From Mycobacterium dioxanotrophicus (GTDB lineage Bacteria; Actinomycetota; Actinomycetes; Mycobacteriales; Mycobacteriaceae), in the NCBI RefSeq assembly GCF_002157835.1, contig NZ_CP020809.1, positions 992,001 to 1,056,000 on the forward strand: a stretch of 64,000 nt of DNA, written 5' to 3'. Within the stretch, counting starts at the first letter, position 1, and each line of letters starts with the position of its first letter. Under the pieces are notes generated by a model. That model was not told where the DNA came from. It did no database searches and saw only the letters and a list, made by a program, of their open reading frames with translations. The position numbers and the translations under genes are program-made. Positions 45,889-55,782 of the stretch are shown here, piece after piece.

Positions 45889-46521
45889 ATGACCGATAAG
45901 AATCAGCCCAACGTCGAGGATCTCAAGGCTCCGCTGTTCGCCGCCGTCGGCGCCGCCGATCTGGCCCTGGCCACCGTGAACGAGATCATCGCGAGCCTGC
46001 GTGAGCGTGCCGAAGAGGCCCGCACCGACGCCAACACCCGCGTCGAGGAGAGCCGTGCCCGCCTGAACAAGCTGCAGGAAGACCTGCCGGGCCAGTTCGG
46101 GGAGTTCCGCGAGAAGTTCACCTCCGAGGAACTGCGCAAGGCTGCCGAAGGCTACGCCGATCAGGCCACCGCGACCTACAACAAGCTCGTCGAGCGCGGC
46201 GAGGCCGCCCTGGAGCGCCTGCGCAGCCAGCCGGCGATCGAAGAGGCCGCCAGCCGTGTCGAGGGATACACCGACCAGGTCACCGAGCTGACCCAGGAAG
46301 CGCTGGGCACCGTCGCGTCGCAGACTCGCGCCGTCGGTGAGCGCGCCGCCAAGCTCGTGGGCGTCGAACTGCCGAAGAAGGCTGAGAAGGCCGCCCCCGC
46401 CAAGAAGGCCGCCCCGGCCAAGAAGGCTGCCCCGACCGCTCCGGCCGCCAAGAAGGCAGCTCCGGCCACCCCGGCCGCCAAGAAGGCCGCCACCCCGGCC
46501 AAGAAGGTGACCCAGAAGTAA
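45889..46521 (+). CDS. hbhA: Heparin-binding hemagglutinin HbhA
   Basis: Surface-associated adhesin of 210 residues. Residues 25-155 are a long charged coiled coil, and 162-210 is a Lys/Ala/Pro-rich tail with repeats of [14 protein letters not shown] type that binds sulfated glycans in M. tuberculosis. The tail is methylated there. In saprophytes the protein has been linked to lipid-inclusion handling as well as adhesion. No signal peptide, as for the known protein. GAAAGGA ribosome binding site. Follows the XRE regulator gene by 13 nt. Confidence 0.94.
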   Translation: MTDKNQPNVEDLKAPLFAAVGAADLALATVNEIIASLRERAEEARTDANTRVEESRARLNKLQEDLPGQFGEFREKFTSEELRKAAEGYADQATATYNKLVERGEAALERLRSQPAIEEAASRVEGYTDQVTELTQEALGTVASQTRAVGERAAKLVGVELPKKAEKAAPAKKAAPAKKAAPTAPAAKKAAPATPAAKKAATPAKKVTQK

Positions 46522-46598
46522 TCCGGTCTCGACCGGCGGCCGCATGATTCGGCGCCGGGTCGTTCGCACTGACGATGACGCCCGCATAGGGTGGTGAG

Positions 46599-46883
46599 GT
46601 GATACTTGCCAACCTTGCGGGCGTCATTGTTGCTGTCATCGTCGTCGCGGTGTTCGTCGTCGGTGTCTACGCCTTCGTGCACGCGGCCATCCAGCGGCCC
46701 GACGCCTACACAGCCACGGGCAAGCTCACCAAGCCCGTGTGGCTGGCCATCCTCGGAGTAGGGCTACTCCTGGAACTGTTGATGCGCGACGCCTTCGGGG
46801 CCGCCATCTCGGCCTGCGCCACCGGCGTCTACCTGGTCGATGTGCGCCCCAAACTGCTTGAGATCCAAGGAAAGTCGCGGTAG
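46599..46883 (+). CDS. DUF2516 membrane protein (Rv0476-like)
   Basis: Small membrane protein of 94 residues with two or three helices (about 3-28, 46-62, 64-80) and [20 protein letters not shown], the DUF2516 core, between them. GTG start with TAGGGT ending exactly 6 nt upstream and no ribosome binding site: predicted leaderless, so it need not depend on hbhA read-through. Function unknown. Confidence 0.83.
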   Translation: MILANLAGVIVAVIVVAVFVVGVYAFVHAAIQRPDAYTATGKLTKPVWLAILGVGLLLELLMRDAFGAAISACATGVYLVDVRPKLLEIQGKSR

Positions 46884-46886
46884 TCG

Positions 46887-47312
46887 ATGCGCTCACCGAA
46901 GGCCGCACTCGGTGCGGCCGGCTTGGCGCTGTCCGGGCTGATCACCTTCGCGCCGGTGGCCGGCGCCGAACCTGATCCCGGCCCCGCGCATCCGTACGTC
47001 GATCACGTCGAGTGGGCCAAGTGGGGTGATCTGTCGAGCCTTCGGGTCTATCCCACCGCCGTCGCGCGCCAGCTGGCCGCGCAACCCGGCACCACGGCGC
47101 AGGCCGACGAGGCGTGGGCCGAGGTGCTGACCCTGTCGCCGGACGCCGATCTGCCCGGTATGCGCGAACAATTCCTGTGCCACTGGACGTTCGCCGAGAT
47201 CATCGAGCCGGGCAAGACCAGCTGGAACCTGGAGCCGTGGCGTCCGGAGGTGCCGCCCGAGCAGATGGTGGCGACCCGGTGTAATCCCGGCGGTACGGAG
47301 GAACCCTTCTGA
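46887..47312 (+). CDS. Secreted DUF2599 protein (Rv0477-like)
   Basis: Exported protein of 141 residues. Signal peptide of about 27 residues ends AGA. The mature part has [14 protein letters not shown] and the DUF2599-like pair of Cys ([17 protein letters not shown]). It begins 3 nt after the DUF2516 stop and overlaps the deoC ATG by 1 nt, so it belongs to the same operon. Function unknown; strongly conserved position. Confidence 0.82.
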   Translation: MRSPKAALGAAGLALSGLITFAPVAGAEPDPGPAHPYVDHVEWAKWGDLSSLRVYPTAVARQLAAQPGTTAQADEAWAEVLTLSPDADLPGMREQFLCHWTFAEIIEPGKTSWNLEPWRPEVPPEQMVATRCNPGGTEEPF

Positions 47313-47989
47313 TGACTGACTACAGCCGCGCACAGGTGGCCGCGCTAGTCGACCACACCCTGCTCAAACCCGAGGCCACCGCCGCGGATGTGGCGGCGCT
47401 GGTGGCCGATGCAGCCGAGCTGGGCGTGTTCGCGGTGTGCGTGTCGCCGAGCTTCGTGCCGGTTGCCCGGGCCGCCTGCCCGGACGGTCTGGCCGTCGCC
47501 ACAGTGGCCGGGTTCCCGTCGGGCAAACACCTGTCGGCGGTCAAGGCCAACGAGGCGGCCCTGGCGGCCGAGGCGGGTGCCGCCGAGGTCGACATGGTCA
47601 TCGACGTCGGGGCGGCCCTGGCCGGCGACCTCGACGCGGTGGCCGCCGACGTGGCCGCGGTCCGCTCCGCCCTGCCCGCGGCGACGCTGAAGGTGATCGT
47701 CGAGTCTGCGGCGTTGCTGGAGTTCTCCGGCGAGCGGCTGCTGCTCGACGTGTGCCGCGTCAGCGAGGACGCCGGAGCCGATTTCGTGAAGACCTCCACC
47801 GGGTTTCATCCCAGCGGCGGTGCTTCGGTGCGGGCGGTCGAGCTGATGGCCGGCGCGGTCGGCGGGCGCCTGGGGGTCAAGGCCAGCGGCGGCATCCGCA
47901 CTGCGCAGCAGGCCATCGCGATGCTGCAGGCCGGTGCCACCCGGCTGGGTCTGTCCGGGACCCGCGTGGTGCTCGACGCCCTGAGCTAG
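47312..47989 (+). CDS. deoC: Deoxyribose-phosphate aldolase
   Basis: Class I aldolase of 225 residues that splits 2-deoxyribose 5-phosphate into acetaldehyde and glyceraldehyde 3-phosphate. Schiff-base Lys lies in [10 protein letters not shown], second Lys in [11 protein letters not shown], and the N-terminal [11 protein letters not shown] is family-typical. Acetaldehyde formed here could be handled by the aldehyde dehydrogenases of the window; that link is only inferred. ATG overlaps the previous stop (TGATG). Confidence 0.94.
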   Translation: MTDYSRAQVAALVDHTLLKPEATAADVAALVADAAELGVFAVCVSPSFVPVARAACPDGLAVATVAGFPSGKHLSAVKANEAALAAEAGAAEVDMVIDVGAALAGDLDAVAADVAAVRSALPAATLKVIVESAALLEFSGERLLLDVCRVSEDAGADFVKTSTGFHPSGGASVRAVELMAGAVGGRLGVKASGGIRTAQQAIAMLQAGATRLGLSGTRVVLDALS

Positions 47990-47993
47990 GAAC

Positions 47994-48902
47994 TCAGAGC
48001 TTCGCGAAGCACGGGTCCTCGGAGGCCTTCGGCATCGACGCGTTCTGCGTCGAGTACTGCGCCTTCACACCGTTGTCGGTGACCTGCACGCTGTCGGCGT
48101 GGATACCCATCGGGTAGTTGTCGGTCAGCTGGCTGGTGAAACTGTCCAGGATCGGCTGGATCATCTCGCGCGGCCACGACAGCCCGATCGCGTTCAGTTC
48201 GGTGATCTGCAGGGCGATGCCCTTGTTCGCCACGATCGGTTTGGCGGTGATGGTGCCGAGCATGCTCTTGAGCTGGACGGTGCCCGCGGCGGCATTCGTC
48301 GACACATCGGTGATGGCCGAGCCGATGAACGGCAGCTGGACCATGTTGGCGGCTGTCTGCCGCAAGCCGTCGAGGGACCACGTGATATCGGCCGTCAGCG
48401 ATCCGACGGTGCCGCTGGAATCGGCGGTGTCCTGGATCTGCACATCCTTGATGCCGAGCACCACCTTCATGCCCTTGGCCTCGCGGATCTGATTGCCTGC
48501 CGTCTCGATGTTGATGTTGGTGTAGTGCCCGGTGGCGTGCTGCCACAAAAACGGCGGCAGCGGATCGAACGATGCCTTGGCGTCGTCCTGCACGACACAT
48601 GCGACGACACCCGCGACGATGCTGTCGGCGCGCTTGCGGGCATACAGTTCGCCGCCCAGCAGCCCCGCGGCGACCAGTGCCAGCACGATGACCACGACCA
48701 GCACGATCGAGAGCGGGTCGGACAGCAGGTTCTTGATCTTCGATGCCGCCGACGACGGCGGTTTCGGCGCGTCGGGAGGTGTTGACGCCGCCGGGGGCGG
48801 GGTCGCCGGGTATCCGGGCGGCGGGGCCTGGGGAGGCTCCGAGGCGCTCTCGGACGGCACGGGAGGGGACTGGTCGGTGGGGCGAGCCCAGGGATCGGTC
48901 AC
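47994..48902 (-). CDS. LmeA-like DUF2993 membrane-anchored protein (Rv0479c-like)
   Basis: Protein of 302 residues. A Pro-rich cytoplasmic N-terminus (about 1-55) precedes one transmembrane helix (about 65-88) and an outer DUF2993 domain. LmeA, of the same family, is needed for lipomannan maturation in mycobacteria; this paralogue's role is unknown. GTG start overlaps the nitrilase stop by 4 nt. Convergent with deoC, 4 nt between stops. Confidence 0.82.
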   Translation of the reverse strand: MTDPWARPTDQSPPVPSESASEPPQAPPPGYPATPPPAASTPPDAPKPPSSAASKIKNLLSDPLSIVLVVVIVLALVAAGLLGGELYARKRADSIVAGVVACVVQDDAKASFDPLPPFLWQHATGHYTNINIETAGNQIREAKGMKVVLGIKDVQIQDTADSSGTVGSLTADITWSLDGLRQTAANMVQLPFIGSAITDVSTNAAAGTVQLKSMLGTITAKPIVANKGIALQITELNAIGLSWPREMIQPILDSFTSQLTDNYPMGIHADSVQVTDNGVKAQYSTQNASMPKASEDPCFAKL

Positions 48903-49714
48903 CCCGCCGATTGTGCCCTACCGATCTGAGCGAGCTCTGAGCGGTTCTGCAGCACCGCGATGCTCTCGCGCGCACGCCGGGCGGCGTCGAGGTCGATGTC
49001 GGCGATCAGCAACTCCGTGTCCGTACCGGCGGCAGCCACCACCTCACCGGTGGGGGAGGCGACGATGCTGCCGCCCGCGCCGGTCGGCCCGGCCTTGGCG
49101 AGCTCGTCGCCCGGATAGGGCTGATCCACCGCCGCGACGAACCCTGTGGTGTCCAATGCCCGCGCCCGGGCCAGCAGCGTCCACTGTTCGAGCTTGCCCG
49201 GCCCCGACGCCCAGGACGCGTGCACGGTGATCAGCTGGGTCCCGCGGCGGGCCAGCTCGACGAACAGTTCGGGGAAGCGGATGTCGTAGCACGTGGTCAA
49301 CCCGACCGTGACGCCGTCGACGGTGATGGTCACCGGCTCGAAACCCGGTGCGACAGTTTTGGATTCGGCAAAACCGAAGGCATCGTACAGATGGATCTTG
49401 TGGTAGTGCGCAGCCACCGAGGGTCCGGTGGCCAGCAGCGTGTTGGTCACCCGGCCGGCGTCGGCCGGCACGAACATCCCGGCCACCACCACGACCCCGG
49501 CGGCCGCGGCGATGTCGCGCACTCCGTTGGCCCACGGACCGTCCAGCGGCTGCGCGACCGGTGCCAACGGCACCCCGAAGCGGCACATGGTGGCCTCGGG
49601 GAAGAGCACCAGCTGGGCCCCGACGGCTGCGGCTCGGCGCGTGTAGGCATCGACGAGCTCGAGGTTGGCCGCCGGATCGGTGCCGGTGGTGATCTGCGCC
49701 AGGGCAACTCGCAT
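48899..49714 (-). CDS. Carbon-nitrogen hydrolase (nitrilase superfamily, Rv0480c-like)
   Basis: Amidase of 271 residues. The Glu-Lys-Cys triad is in LFPEAT, HKIHLYD and TTCYDIRFPE. It resembles the Nit1/YafV branch, in which bacterial members act as deaminated-glutathione or omega-amidases; in organisms without glutathione the substrate is uncertain. ATG start with TATCCT ending 6 nt upstream predicts a leaderless mRNA. Followed by the LmeA-like gene in an operon. Confidence 0.88.
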   Translation of the reverse strand: MRVALAQITTGTDPAANLELVDAYTRRAAAVGAQLVLFPEATMCRFGVPLAPVAQPLDGPWANGVRDIAAAAGVVVVAGMFVPADAGRVTNTLLATGPSVAAHYHKIHLYDAFGFAESKTVAPGFEPVTITVDGVTVGLTTCYDIRFPELFVELARRGTQLITVHASWASGPGKLEQWTLLARARALDTTGFVAAVDQPYPGDELAKAGPTGAGGSIVASPTGEVVAAAGTDTELLIADIDLDAARRARESIAVLQNRSELAQIGRAQSAG

Positions 49715-49718
49715 GGCC

Positions 49719-50543
49719 TCAGGATAGTGGCGCGACGGTCGCCCACGGCACGGTCAGCACGCCGTCGCGCATCCGGCGCCGCGGCGGCTCGACCGGGAAG
49801 CCTCCGAAGTTCTCGTCGCGCAGCAACTCCAGCATCGCCCGCCAGCGCACCCGAGGCCCGAACACCCCGTGCCCGGCCACACTGGCCCAGGCCAGGTCGG
49901 CGGCGCTGAGCAGGGCGTGGACGCGCTGGCCCGGCACATTGTGGTGAATGAGCACCTTCGGCAGGCGCACGGCCAGATCCGACGGCCGTTCGATGCTGAA
50001 CGGGTCGCACGCCAGGGTCAGGCTCACCGGTCCGGTGGCGTCGAGAAGCACCCAGCAGCTCAACCGGCCCAGCTCGTCGCACGTGCCGTCGATGATCAAC
50101 CCGCCCGGGGCCAACCGGTGCTGCATCGTCGCCCACGCGTCGGGCACCGCCTCGACCGGATACTGGCGCAACACGTTGAACGCCCGCACCAGCACCGGGC
50201 GCAGCCCGGCCAGCTCGAACCCGCCGAGGGTGAACTCCACCGACCGGTGCCTGCCCGACGCCTTGTGTCCTGCTTGCAGGGCAAGGGCCCGGGCCGTCGC
50301 CACCCGCTCCGGGTGGATCTCCAGGCCGACGACGCGGGCGTCGGCCCGCACGGACTGCAGTCGGGCCGCCAGCTCGAGCGTGGTGACCGGAAGTGCGCCG
50401 TAGCCCAGGTCGACCACCAGCGGGTCGGACGCCGCACTCAGCGCGGTGCGCACGCGCGCCGAGTGCACCAGCCAACGATCGCTGCGGCGCAGCCGGTTGT
50501 ACCCGGTGGTGCCCCGCGTGATCGCCCCGACGGGCCGACTCAT
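49719..50543 (-). CDS. Class I SAM-dependent methyltransferase-like protein
   Basis: Protein of 274 residues. VDLGYGALPVTTLELAARL is the SAM-binding motif, with GLEIHPERV as the second strand. Later regions (GLIIDGTCDELGRLSCWVLL) are not typical of a known specificity. TAGCGT ends 8 nt before the ATG. It lies between the nitrilase and DUF2505 genes where M. tuberculosis, as far as I recall, has no counterpart. Target unknown. Confidence 0.78.
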   Translation of the reverse strand: MSRPVGAITRGTTGYNRLRRSDRWLVHSARVRTALSAASDPLVVDLGYGALPVTTLELAARLQSVRADARVVGLEIHPERVATARALALQAGHKASGRHRSVEFTLGGFELAGLRPVLVRAFNVLRQYPVEAVPDAWATMQHRLAPGGLIIDGTCDELGRLSCWVLLDATGPVSLTLACDPFSIERPSDLAVRLPKVLIHHNVPGQRVHALLSAADLAWASVAGHGVFGPRVRWRAMLELLRDENFGGFPVEPPRRRMRDGVLTVPWATVAPLS

Positions 50544-50566
50544 GGCTCTCGACGCTACCGCCGGGT

Positions 50567-51073
50567 TCAGCTGTTCTCGGTGATCCACACCGTGGTGAAC
50601 CGCTGTTCGGCGGTCAACAGATCCACCAGCTGCCCGCCGATGAAATTCTCGATCTTGCCACCGACCAATGGCACCTTGACTTCGACGCTGAGCGTCACCG
50701 TCAGCCGGGCACCGCCACCGGCCGGCGCCAGCACCCCGCCACCGTCCAACGTCACCGGTGCCCCGGCGATCACGCCGCTGACGGTCACGGCAGACCGGTC
50801 GTCGCGGACCGGCTGCCAATGCTCTTCCCGCCGGATCCGCAGGTCGCCATGGTGGAACTGCGACACCAGCGCGGGCAGTCCGTCGGCGCGCAGCACGTGG
50901 CTGGTGATGACGTCGACGTGCCCGTCGTCGGCCACGGTCAACTCGTCCAGCGTGGCGTCGTCGGCGCCGAAATTGGCCAGCCGGGCCCGCCAGTATTGCT
51001 CGCTGCGGAAAGCCTGATGCACCTGTTCGACCGTGGCGGGATATTCGGTGGCCATGTCGAATGATCGCGGCAT
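50567..51073 (-). CDS. DUF2505 domain protein (Rv0481c-like)
   Basis: Protein of 168 residues of the START/SRPBCC-like DUF2505 family; MPRSFDMATEYPATVEQVHQ is the N-terminal signature and a hydrophobic-pocket fold is expected. Ligand unknown. It is divergent from murB with only 26 bp between start codons. Its -10 box (TAGCGT) overlaps the murB -10 box. Confidence 0.82.
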   Translation of the reverse strand: MPRSFDMATEYPATVEQVHQAFRSEQYWRARLANFGADDATLDELTVADDGHVDVITSHVLRADGLPALVSQFHHGDLRIRREEHWQPVRDDRSAVTVSGVIAGAPVTLDGGGVLAPAGGGARLTVTLSVEVKVPLVGGKIENFIGGQLVDLLTAEQRFTTVWITENS

Positions 51074-51081
51074 AGCTGGCC

Positions 51082-51091
51082 ACGCTACCGT
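51082..51091. promoter_or_regulatory. Symmetric bidirectional promoter, DUF2505 gene / murB
   Basis: The 10-bp ACGCTACCGT contains TAGCGT on the minus strand and TACCGT on the plus strand, sharing the central TA. Each hexamer ends exactly 8 nt before the start codon of its gene, so both transcripts would be nearly leaderless and compete for one polymerase site. Confidence 0.6.
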
Positions 51092-51099
51092 TACCGGCC

Positions 51100-52164
51100 G
51101 TGGCCACTTCGTATGTCGCCGGGGTGGCGGTCGCCGAGTCGGTTCCGCTGGCGCCGCTGACCACGCTGCGCGTCGGGCCGGTCGCGCGCCGGGTCCTGAC
51201 CTGCACCAGCACCGAACAACTCGTCGGCGTGCTGCGCGCACTCGACGACCCGATCCTGGTGCTCGCAGGCGGTTCCAACGTGGTGCTCGCCGACGATCTG
51301 GCCGACACCCAACCCGAGCTCACCGTGGTGCGAGTGGCCAACACCGAGATCACCGTCGAGGACAACATCCTGCGCGCCGAGGCAGGCGCTGTGTTCGACG
51401 ACGTGGTGGTGACTGCACTGGCGCACGGATTGGGCGGGCTGGAATGCCTCTCCGGGATACCCGGCTCCGCCGGGGCGACGCCCGTGCAGAACGTCGGCGC
51501 CTACGGGACCGAGGTCGCCGACACCATCCGCCGGGTCCGGCTGCTCGACCGGCGCAGTGGCGAAGAACGTTGGGCCGCACCGGAAGAACTGGGTTTCGCC
51601 TACCGGACCAGTGTGCTCAAGCACTCCGATGCCGTCATCGTGCTCGAGGTGGAATTCGAGCTCGACGCGCATGGCCGCAGCGCGCCGCTGCGCTACCGGG
51701 AACTGGCCAACGCGCTCGGTGTCCAGACCGGCGAGCGGGCCGATCCGCTGCGGGTCCGGGAGACCGTGCTCAAGTTGCGGGCAGGCAAGGGCATGGTGCT
51801 CGACGCCGACGACCACGACACGTGGAGCGTCGGTTCCTTCTTCACCAACCCGGTGGTGTCGCAGGCGCAGTTCGACGCGTTGCGGAAATCGGCCGACGTG
51901 CCGCATTACCCGGCGCCCGACGGCGTGAAACTCGCGGCAGGCTGGCTCGTGGAGCATGCGGGCTTCGGCAAGGGTTTCCCCGGCGACGGCGCCCCGGCCC
52001 GGTTGTCGACCAAGCATGCCCTGGCGCTGACAAACCGCGGCGGGGCCACGAGCACCGACGTGATTGCGCTGGCCAGGCGGGTGCAGGCAGGTGTTCGCGA
52101 GGTGTTCGGGATAGATCTCACACCCGAACCAATTCTGATTGGAAGCTCGCTATCGGTACCCTAG
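51100..52164 (+). CDS. murB: UDP-N-acetylenolpyruvoylglucosamine reductase
   Basis: FAD/NADPH-dependent enzyme of 354 residues that makes UDP-N-acetylmuramic acid for peptidoglycan. [11 protein letters not shown] and [20 protein letters not shown] mark the FAD domain; [11 protein letters not shown] holds the catalytic Ser, and [19 protein letters not shown] is the C-terminal motif with the conserved helix. It is a type I MurB in architecture. GTG start without a clear ribosome binding site. A lipoprotein LD-transpeptidase follows within 6 nt, so two peptidoglycan genes are coupled. Confidence 0.94.
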   Translation: MATSYVAGVAVAESVPLAPLTTLRVGPVARRVLTCTSTEQLVGVLRALDDPILVLAGGSNVVLADDLADTQPELTVVRVANTEITVEDNILRAEAGAVFDDVVVTALAHGLGGLECLSGIPGSAGATPVQNVGAYGTEVADTIRRVRLLDRRSGEERWAAPEELGFAYRTSVLKHSDAVIVLEVEFELDAHGRSAPLRYRELANALGVQTGERADPLRVRETVLKLRAGKGMVLDADDHDTWSVGSFFTNPVVSQAQFDALRKSADVPHYPAPDGVKLAAGWLVEHAGFGKGFPGDGAPARLSTKHALALTNRGGATSTDVIALARRVQAGVREVFGIDLTPEPILIGSSLSVP

Positions 52165-52170
52165 GTCCAC

Positions 52171-53496
52171 GTGAGCTCAGCCGGTTTTTTCCAGGTCCCG
52201 GCGCCGGTGATGAACCGGCGCCGGGCCCTGTCCACGCTTGCTGTCGGAGTCGGCGCAAGTGTGCTGGCAGCATGCGCGGGTAACTCGACGCCCAAGTCGG
52301 CACCGGAGGCCGCCCCGGCGGCCCCGAAGGTGACGTACCAGCCCGGTGCCGACGCGTCCGACGTGATCCCGACCGCTGCCGTGGGAGTCCAGGTCGCCGA
52401 CGGTTGGTTCCAGACCGTCAGCCTGACCAATCCGGACGGCAAGATCGTGGCCGGCGCGCTCAACCGCGACCGCACCGCCTACACGGTCACCGAACCGCTC
52501 GGCTACGGCATGACCTACAAGTGGTCCGGGTCCGTGGTGGGGCACGACGGCAAGGCCGAGCAGCTGCAGGCCAAGTTCAAGACCATCGATCCGCAGAAGC
52601 AGGTCAACGGGCAGTTCCAGCTCGCCGACGGCCAGGTGGTCGGGGTGGCCGCGCCGATCATCCTGCAGTTCGACGCCGCGATCAGCGACGCCGACAAGGT
52701 GACCGTCGAAAAAGCACTCAAGGTCACCACGGATCCGCCTGTGGAAGGCGCCTGGGCCTGGCTGCCCGACGAGTCCGCAGGCTCACGGGTGCACTGGCGG
52801 ACCCGCGAGTACTACCCGGCCGGAACCAAGGTCAACGTCAACGCACCGCTCTACGGCGTGAAGTTCGGCGACGATGCCTACGGGGCCGCCGATTCCACGC
52901 TCAGCATCGAGATCGGCCGCCGCCAGGTGGTCAAGGCCGACGCGACCAGCCACCGCATCCAGGTCATCAACGACGGCGGCGTGCTGTTCGACTTCCCGTG
53001 CAGCTACGGCGAGGCCGACCTGCCCCGCAACGTCACCCGCAGCGGCACCCACGTCGTCACCGAGAAGTACGCCGACTTCTACATGTCCAACCCGGCCGCG
53101 GGCTACAACAACGTCCACGAGCGTTGGGCGGTGCGCATCTCCAACAACGGCGAGTTCATCCACGCCAACCCCGCCAGCTCGGGTGCCCAGGGCAACACGA
53201 ACGTCACCAACGGCTGTATCAACCTGTCCACCGGCGATGCGGAGCAGTACTTCCACACCGCGATGTACGGCGATCCGGTCGAGGTGACCGGAACGTCCAT
53301 CCAGCTGTCCTACGCCGACGGCGACATCTGGGACTGGGCGATCAGCTGGGACGAGTGGGTATCCATGTCGGCCATCAACAACAAGAAGCCGCCGGAGATC
53401 CCGGTGAGCGCCCCCGCGACGCCCACCGATGCGCCCACCCTGTCGGGCACGCCGACCACCACGACGCCGCCGCCGGCCCGGGGGCCGGGCGGCTAG
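52171..53496 (+). CDS. lprQ: LprQ, L,D-transpeptidase lipoprotein (LdtMt5-like)
   Basis: Envelope enzyme of 441 residues expected to form 3-3 peptidoglycan cross-links. Lipobox LAAC gives Cys35 as the anchoring residue. Two Ig-like domains precede the YkuD catalytic domain, where the His is in IHANPASSG and the Cys in [11 protein letters not shown]. Instead of the usual SHGC the motif reads TNGC, as in M. tuberculosis LdtMt5, the atypical paralogue. A Pro/Thr-rich tail ([13 protein letters not shown]) ends the protein. GTG start; TACCCT inside the end of murB ends 8 nt before it. Confidence 0.93.
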   Translation: MSSAGFFQVPAPVMNRRRALSTLAVGVGASVLAACAGNSTPKSAPEAAPAAPKVTYQPGADASDVIPTAAVGVQVADGWFQTVSLTNPDGKIVAGALNRDRTAYTVTEPLGYGMTYKWSGSVVGHDGKAEQLQAKFKTIDPQKQVNGQFQLADGQVVGVAAPIILQFDAAISDADKVTVEKALKVTTDPPVEGAWAWLPDESAGSRVHWRTREYYPAGTKVNVNAPLYGVKFGDDAYGAADSTLSIEIGRRQVVKADATSHRIQVINDGGVLFDFPCSYGEADLPRNVTRSGTHVVTEKYADFYMSNPAAGYNNVHERWAVRISNNGEFIHANPASSGAQGNTNVTNGCINLSTGDAEQYFHTAMYGDPVEVTGTSIQLSYADGDIWDWAISWDEWVSMSAINNKKPPEIPVSAPATPTDAPTLSGTPTTTTPPPARGPGG

Positions 53497-54246
53497 TCAC
53501 GTCCGCCGGTTGTACCGGGTGGCCGAGGCCTGATCGCGCGGCCGGATCACGATCTGGTCCAGGTCGACGTGGCTCGGGCGGGTCGCGACGAAACCGATGA
53601 CCTCGGCGATGTCCTCGGCGACCAGCGGGGTGAGCCCGGCGTAGACGGCGTCGGCGCGCGCCGCATCACCGTCGAAGCGCAGCAGCGAGAAGTCGGTGTG
53701 CACCGCCCCCGGCGCAATCTCGGTGAGCCGCACCGGTTTTCCCAACAGTTCGCCGCGCAGGGTGCGGTGTAGTGCGCTCTGGGCGTGCTTGGCCGACGTG
53801 TAGCCGCCGCCGTTGTCGTAGACCTCGAACGCCGCGATCGAGGTGACCGTGACGATCAGCCCGTCACCCGAGGCCTCCAGCGCGGGCAGCAACGCCTTGG
53901 TCACCCGCAGGGTGCCCAGCACGTTGGTCTCCCACATCCAGCGCCAATGATCCAGATCCGCCGCGGCCACGGGCTCCAGACCGCGTGCGCCGCCTGCGTT
54001 GTTCACCAGCACATCGACGCGATCCAGGCCGGCCGCCAGGGCGTCGACCGCGTCGTCGTCGGTGACGTCCGCCACAATTGCGGTACCGCCGATCTCGGCG
54101 GCGACGGCCTCGATCCGGTCGGCTCTGCGGGCCACGCAGACCACGTGAAATCCAAGGGAGGCAAGGGTTTTGGCGGTCGCTGCACCGATGCCGGCACTGG
54201 CGCCGGTTACCACTGCCACCCGGCGGTCGTTGTGTGGTGTCGTCAT
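53497..54246 (-). CDS. Short-chain dehydrogenase/reductase (Rv0484c-like)
   Basis: SDR of 249 residues. TGASAGIGAATAKTL binds the cofactor, NNAGGARG and the catalytic Tyr-x3-Lys in GGYTSAKHAQ are present. Closest in form to the serine 3-dehydrogenase/YdfG-like class; substrate unknown. ATG with TAAAGT ending 7 nt upstream predicts a leaderless mRNA; longer in-frame extensions have no SDR character. Its stop adjoins the lprQ stop. Confidence 0.89.
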   Translation of the reverse strand: MTTPHNDRRVAVVTGASAGIGAATAKTLASLGFHVVCVARRADRIEAVAAEIGGTAIVADVTDDDAVDALAAGLDRVDVLVNNAGGARGLEPVAAADLDHWRWMWETNVLGTLRVTKALLPALEASGDGLIVTVTSIAAFEVYDNGGGYTSAKHAQSALHRTLRGELLGKPVRLTEIAPGAVHTDFSLLRFDGDAARADAVYAGLTPLVAEDIAEVIGFVATRPSHVDLDQIVIRPRDQASATRYNRRT

Positions 54247-54437
54247 CTGCCCAACTTTAATTGGCGTGCTAAGTTCATCGTGTGTCTCGGAGTTCTCAGG
54301 CTGCCTTCGTGCGGCGTGCGTGTTGTTGTCGCGCACCCCGCCGCGCCTGATTCGTACCCGGACACCGTTTTCCTGTCCTGCTGAGTCGCCAGGTGTGGCC
54401 CCCATCCACCGGCCGACCTCCAGTAAGGACCTTTCAC

Positions 54438-55772
54438 GTGACCACCGCTACCGCCGTCAGCACCGCCCCCGCCGCACCGCTGCGTCGTCCCACCCGCGCT
54501 GGCGCCGCGCACAACAAGCGCGTGCTCACCCCCGCCAGTGCCCGCTACCCGCAGTCGCGACTGCTGCACATCGTCGCGCCGTCGCTCAAGGTCGCCGATG
54601 CGGCCGCCGCATCGGTCTTCAGCGCCGCACGCACGCGCGGCCCGATCGCACGTGACGCCATCGCGCAGCACACCCAGCTCAGCATCGCCACGGTGAACCG
54701 CCAGGTCACCGCCCTGCTGGAGGCCGGCATCCTGCGGGAACGCGCCGACCTCGCGGTATCGGGTGCGATCGGACGCCCCCGGGTGCCCGTCGAGGTCAAC
54801 CACGAGCCGTTCCTCACCCTGGGCATCCACATTGGCGCCCGCACCACCTCGATCGTGGCCACCGACCTGTTCGGCCGCACGCTCGACGTGGTCGAGACGC
54901 CGACGCCGTCCGGCGCACAGGCCGCGGCGTTGGCGACGCTGGCCGCCAGTGCGCGCCGCTACCTGAGCCGTTGGCACCGCCGTCGCCCGCTGTGGGTGGG
55001 CGTCGCATCCGGTGGCGTCGTCGACAGCACCACGGGCTACCTCGATCACCCCCGGCTGGGTTGGCACGACGCCCCGGTGGGGCCGGTGCTCGCCGAGGCG
55101 CTCGGGCTGCCGGTGTCGCTGGCCTCGCACGTCGACGCCATGGCGGGTGCGGAGCTGCTGCTGGGTGGTCGCCGGACAGGTGCCGACGCGGGCCAGGCCA
55201 GGACCAGTCTGTACGTCTACGCCCGCGAGACCGTGGGCTACGCGCTGTCCATCGACGGCCGCGTGCATTCCCCGGCCAGCGGGCCGGGCACCATCGCGGG
55301 CCTGCCCGCGCAGTCCGAATTGCTCGGCGGCACAGGGCAATTGGAGTCGACGGTGAGTGACGAGGCGGTGCTGACCGCGGCCCGCAAGCTGCGCATCGTG
55401 CCCGCCGAGGGGGCGGCGTCCACCCTGCCCGCGGTGCTGCGCGCCGCTCGCGCGGGTAACGCTCAGGCCGCCGAACTGTTGGCCGACCGGGCCCGGGTGC
55501 TCGGCGAAGCCGTCGCCCTGCTGCGCGACATGCTCAACCCCGACGATCTGATCGTCGGCGGCCAGGCGTTCACCGAGTACCCCGAGGGCATGGCCGCGGT
55601 GGAGTCCGCGTTCGCCAGGCGGTCGGTGCTCGCCGCGCGCGACATTCGGGTCACGGCATTCGGGAACCGGGTCCAGGAGGCCGGCGCGGGGATCGTTTCC
55701 CTGGGCGGGCTGTACGCCGATCCGATCGGTGCGATGCGGCGCGCTCAGACCCGCCGATCTGCCGCGGTGTAG
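54438..55772 (+). CDS. ROK family protein, probable transcriptional regulator (Rv0485-like)
   Basis: Protein of 444 residues. A winged helix-turn-helix covers about 60-115 ([20 protein letters not shown]), and a ROK sugar-kinase-like domain follows ([19 protein letters not shown]). The ATP/sugar-binding Cys-containing zinc motif of true ROK kinases is not evident, as expected for NagC-type regulators. In M. tuberculosis Rv0485 has been linked to control of a PE/PPE pair. GTG start with GGACC upstream. Its 3' end overlaps nothing; mshA begins 11 nt later. Confidence 0.86.
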   Translation: MTTATAVSTAPAAPLRRPTRAGAAHNKRVLTPASARYPQSRLLHIVAPSLKVADAAAASVFSAARTRGPIARDAIAQHTQLSIATVNRQVTALLEAGILRERADLAVSGAIGRPRVPVEVNHEPFLTLGIHIGARTTSIVATDLFGRTLDVVETPTPSGAQAAALATLAASARRYLSRWHRRRPLWVGVASGGVVDSTTGYLDHPRLGWHDAPVGPVLAEALGLPVSLASHVDAMAGAELLLGGRRTGADAGQARTSLYVYARETVGYALSIDGRVHSPASGPGTIAGLPAQSELLGGTGQLESTVSDEAVLTAARKLRIVPAEGAASTLPAVLRAARAGNAQAAELLADRARVLGEAVALLRDMLNPDDLIVGGQAFTEYPEGMAAVESAFARRSVLAARDIRVTAFGNRVQEAGAGIVSLGGLYADPIGAMRRAQTRRSAAV

Positions 55773-55782
55773 ACATGACGAT

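Noticed and set aside
46375..46515. Tandem AAGAAGGC-type repeat
   Set aside because: Explained by the Lys/Ala/Pro-rich heparin-binding tail of HbhA.
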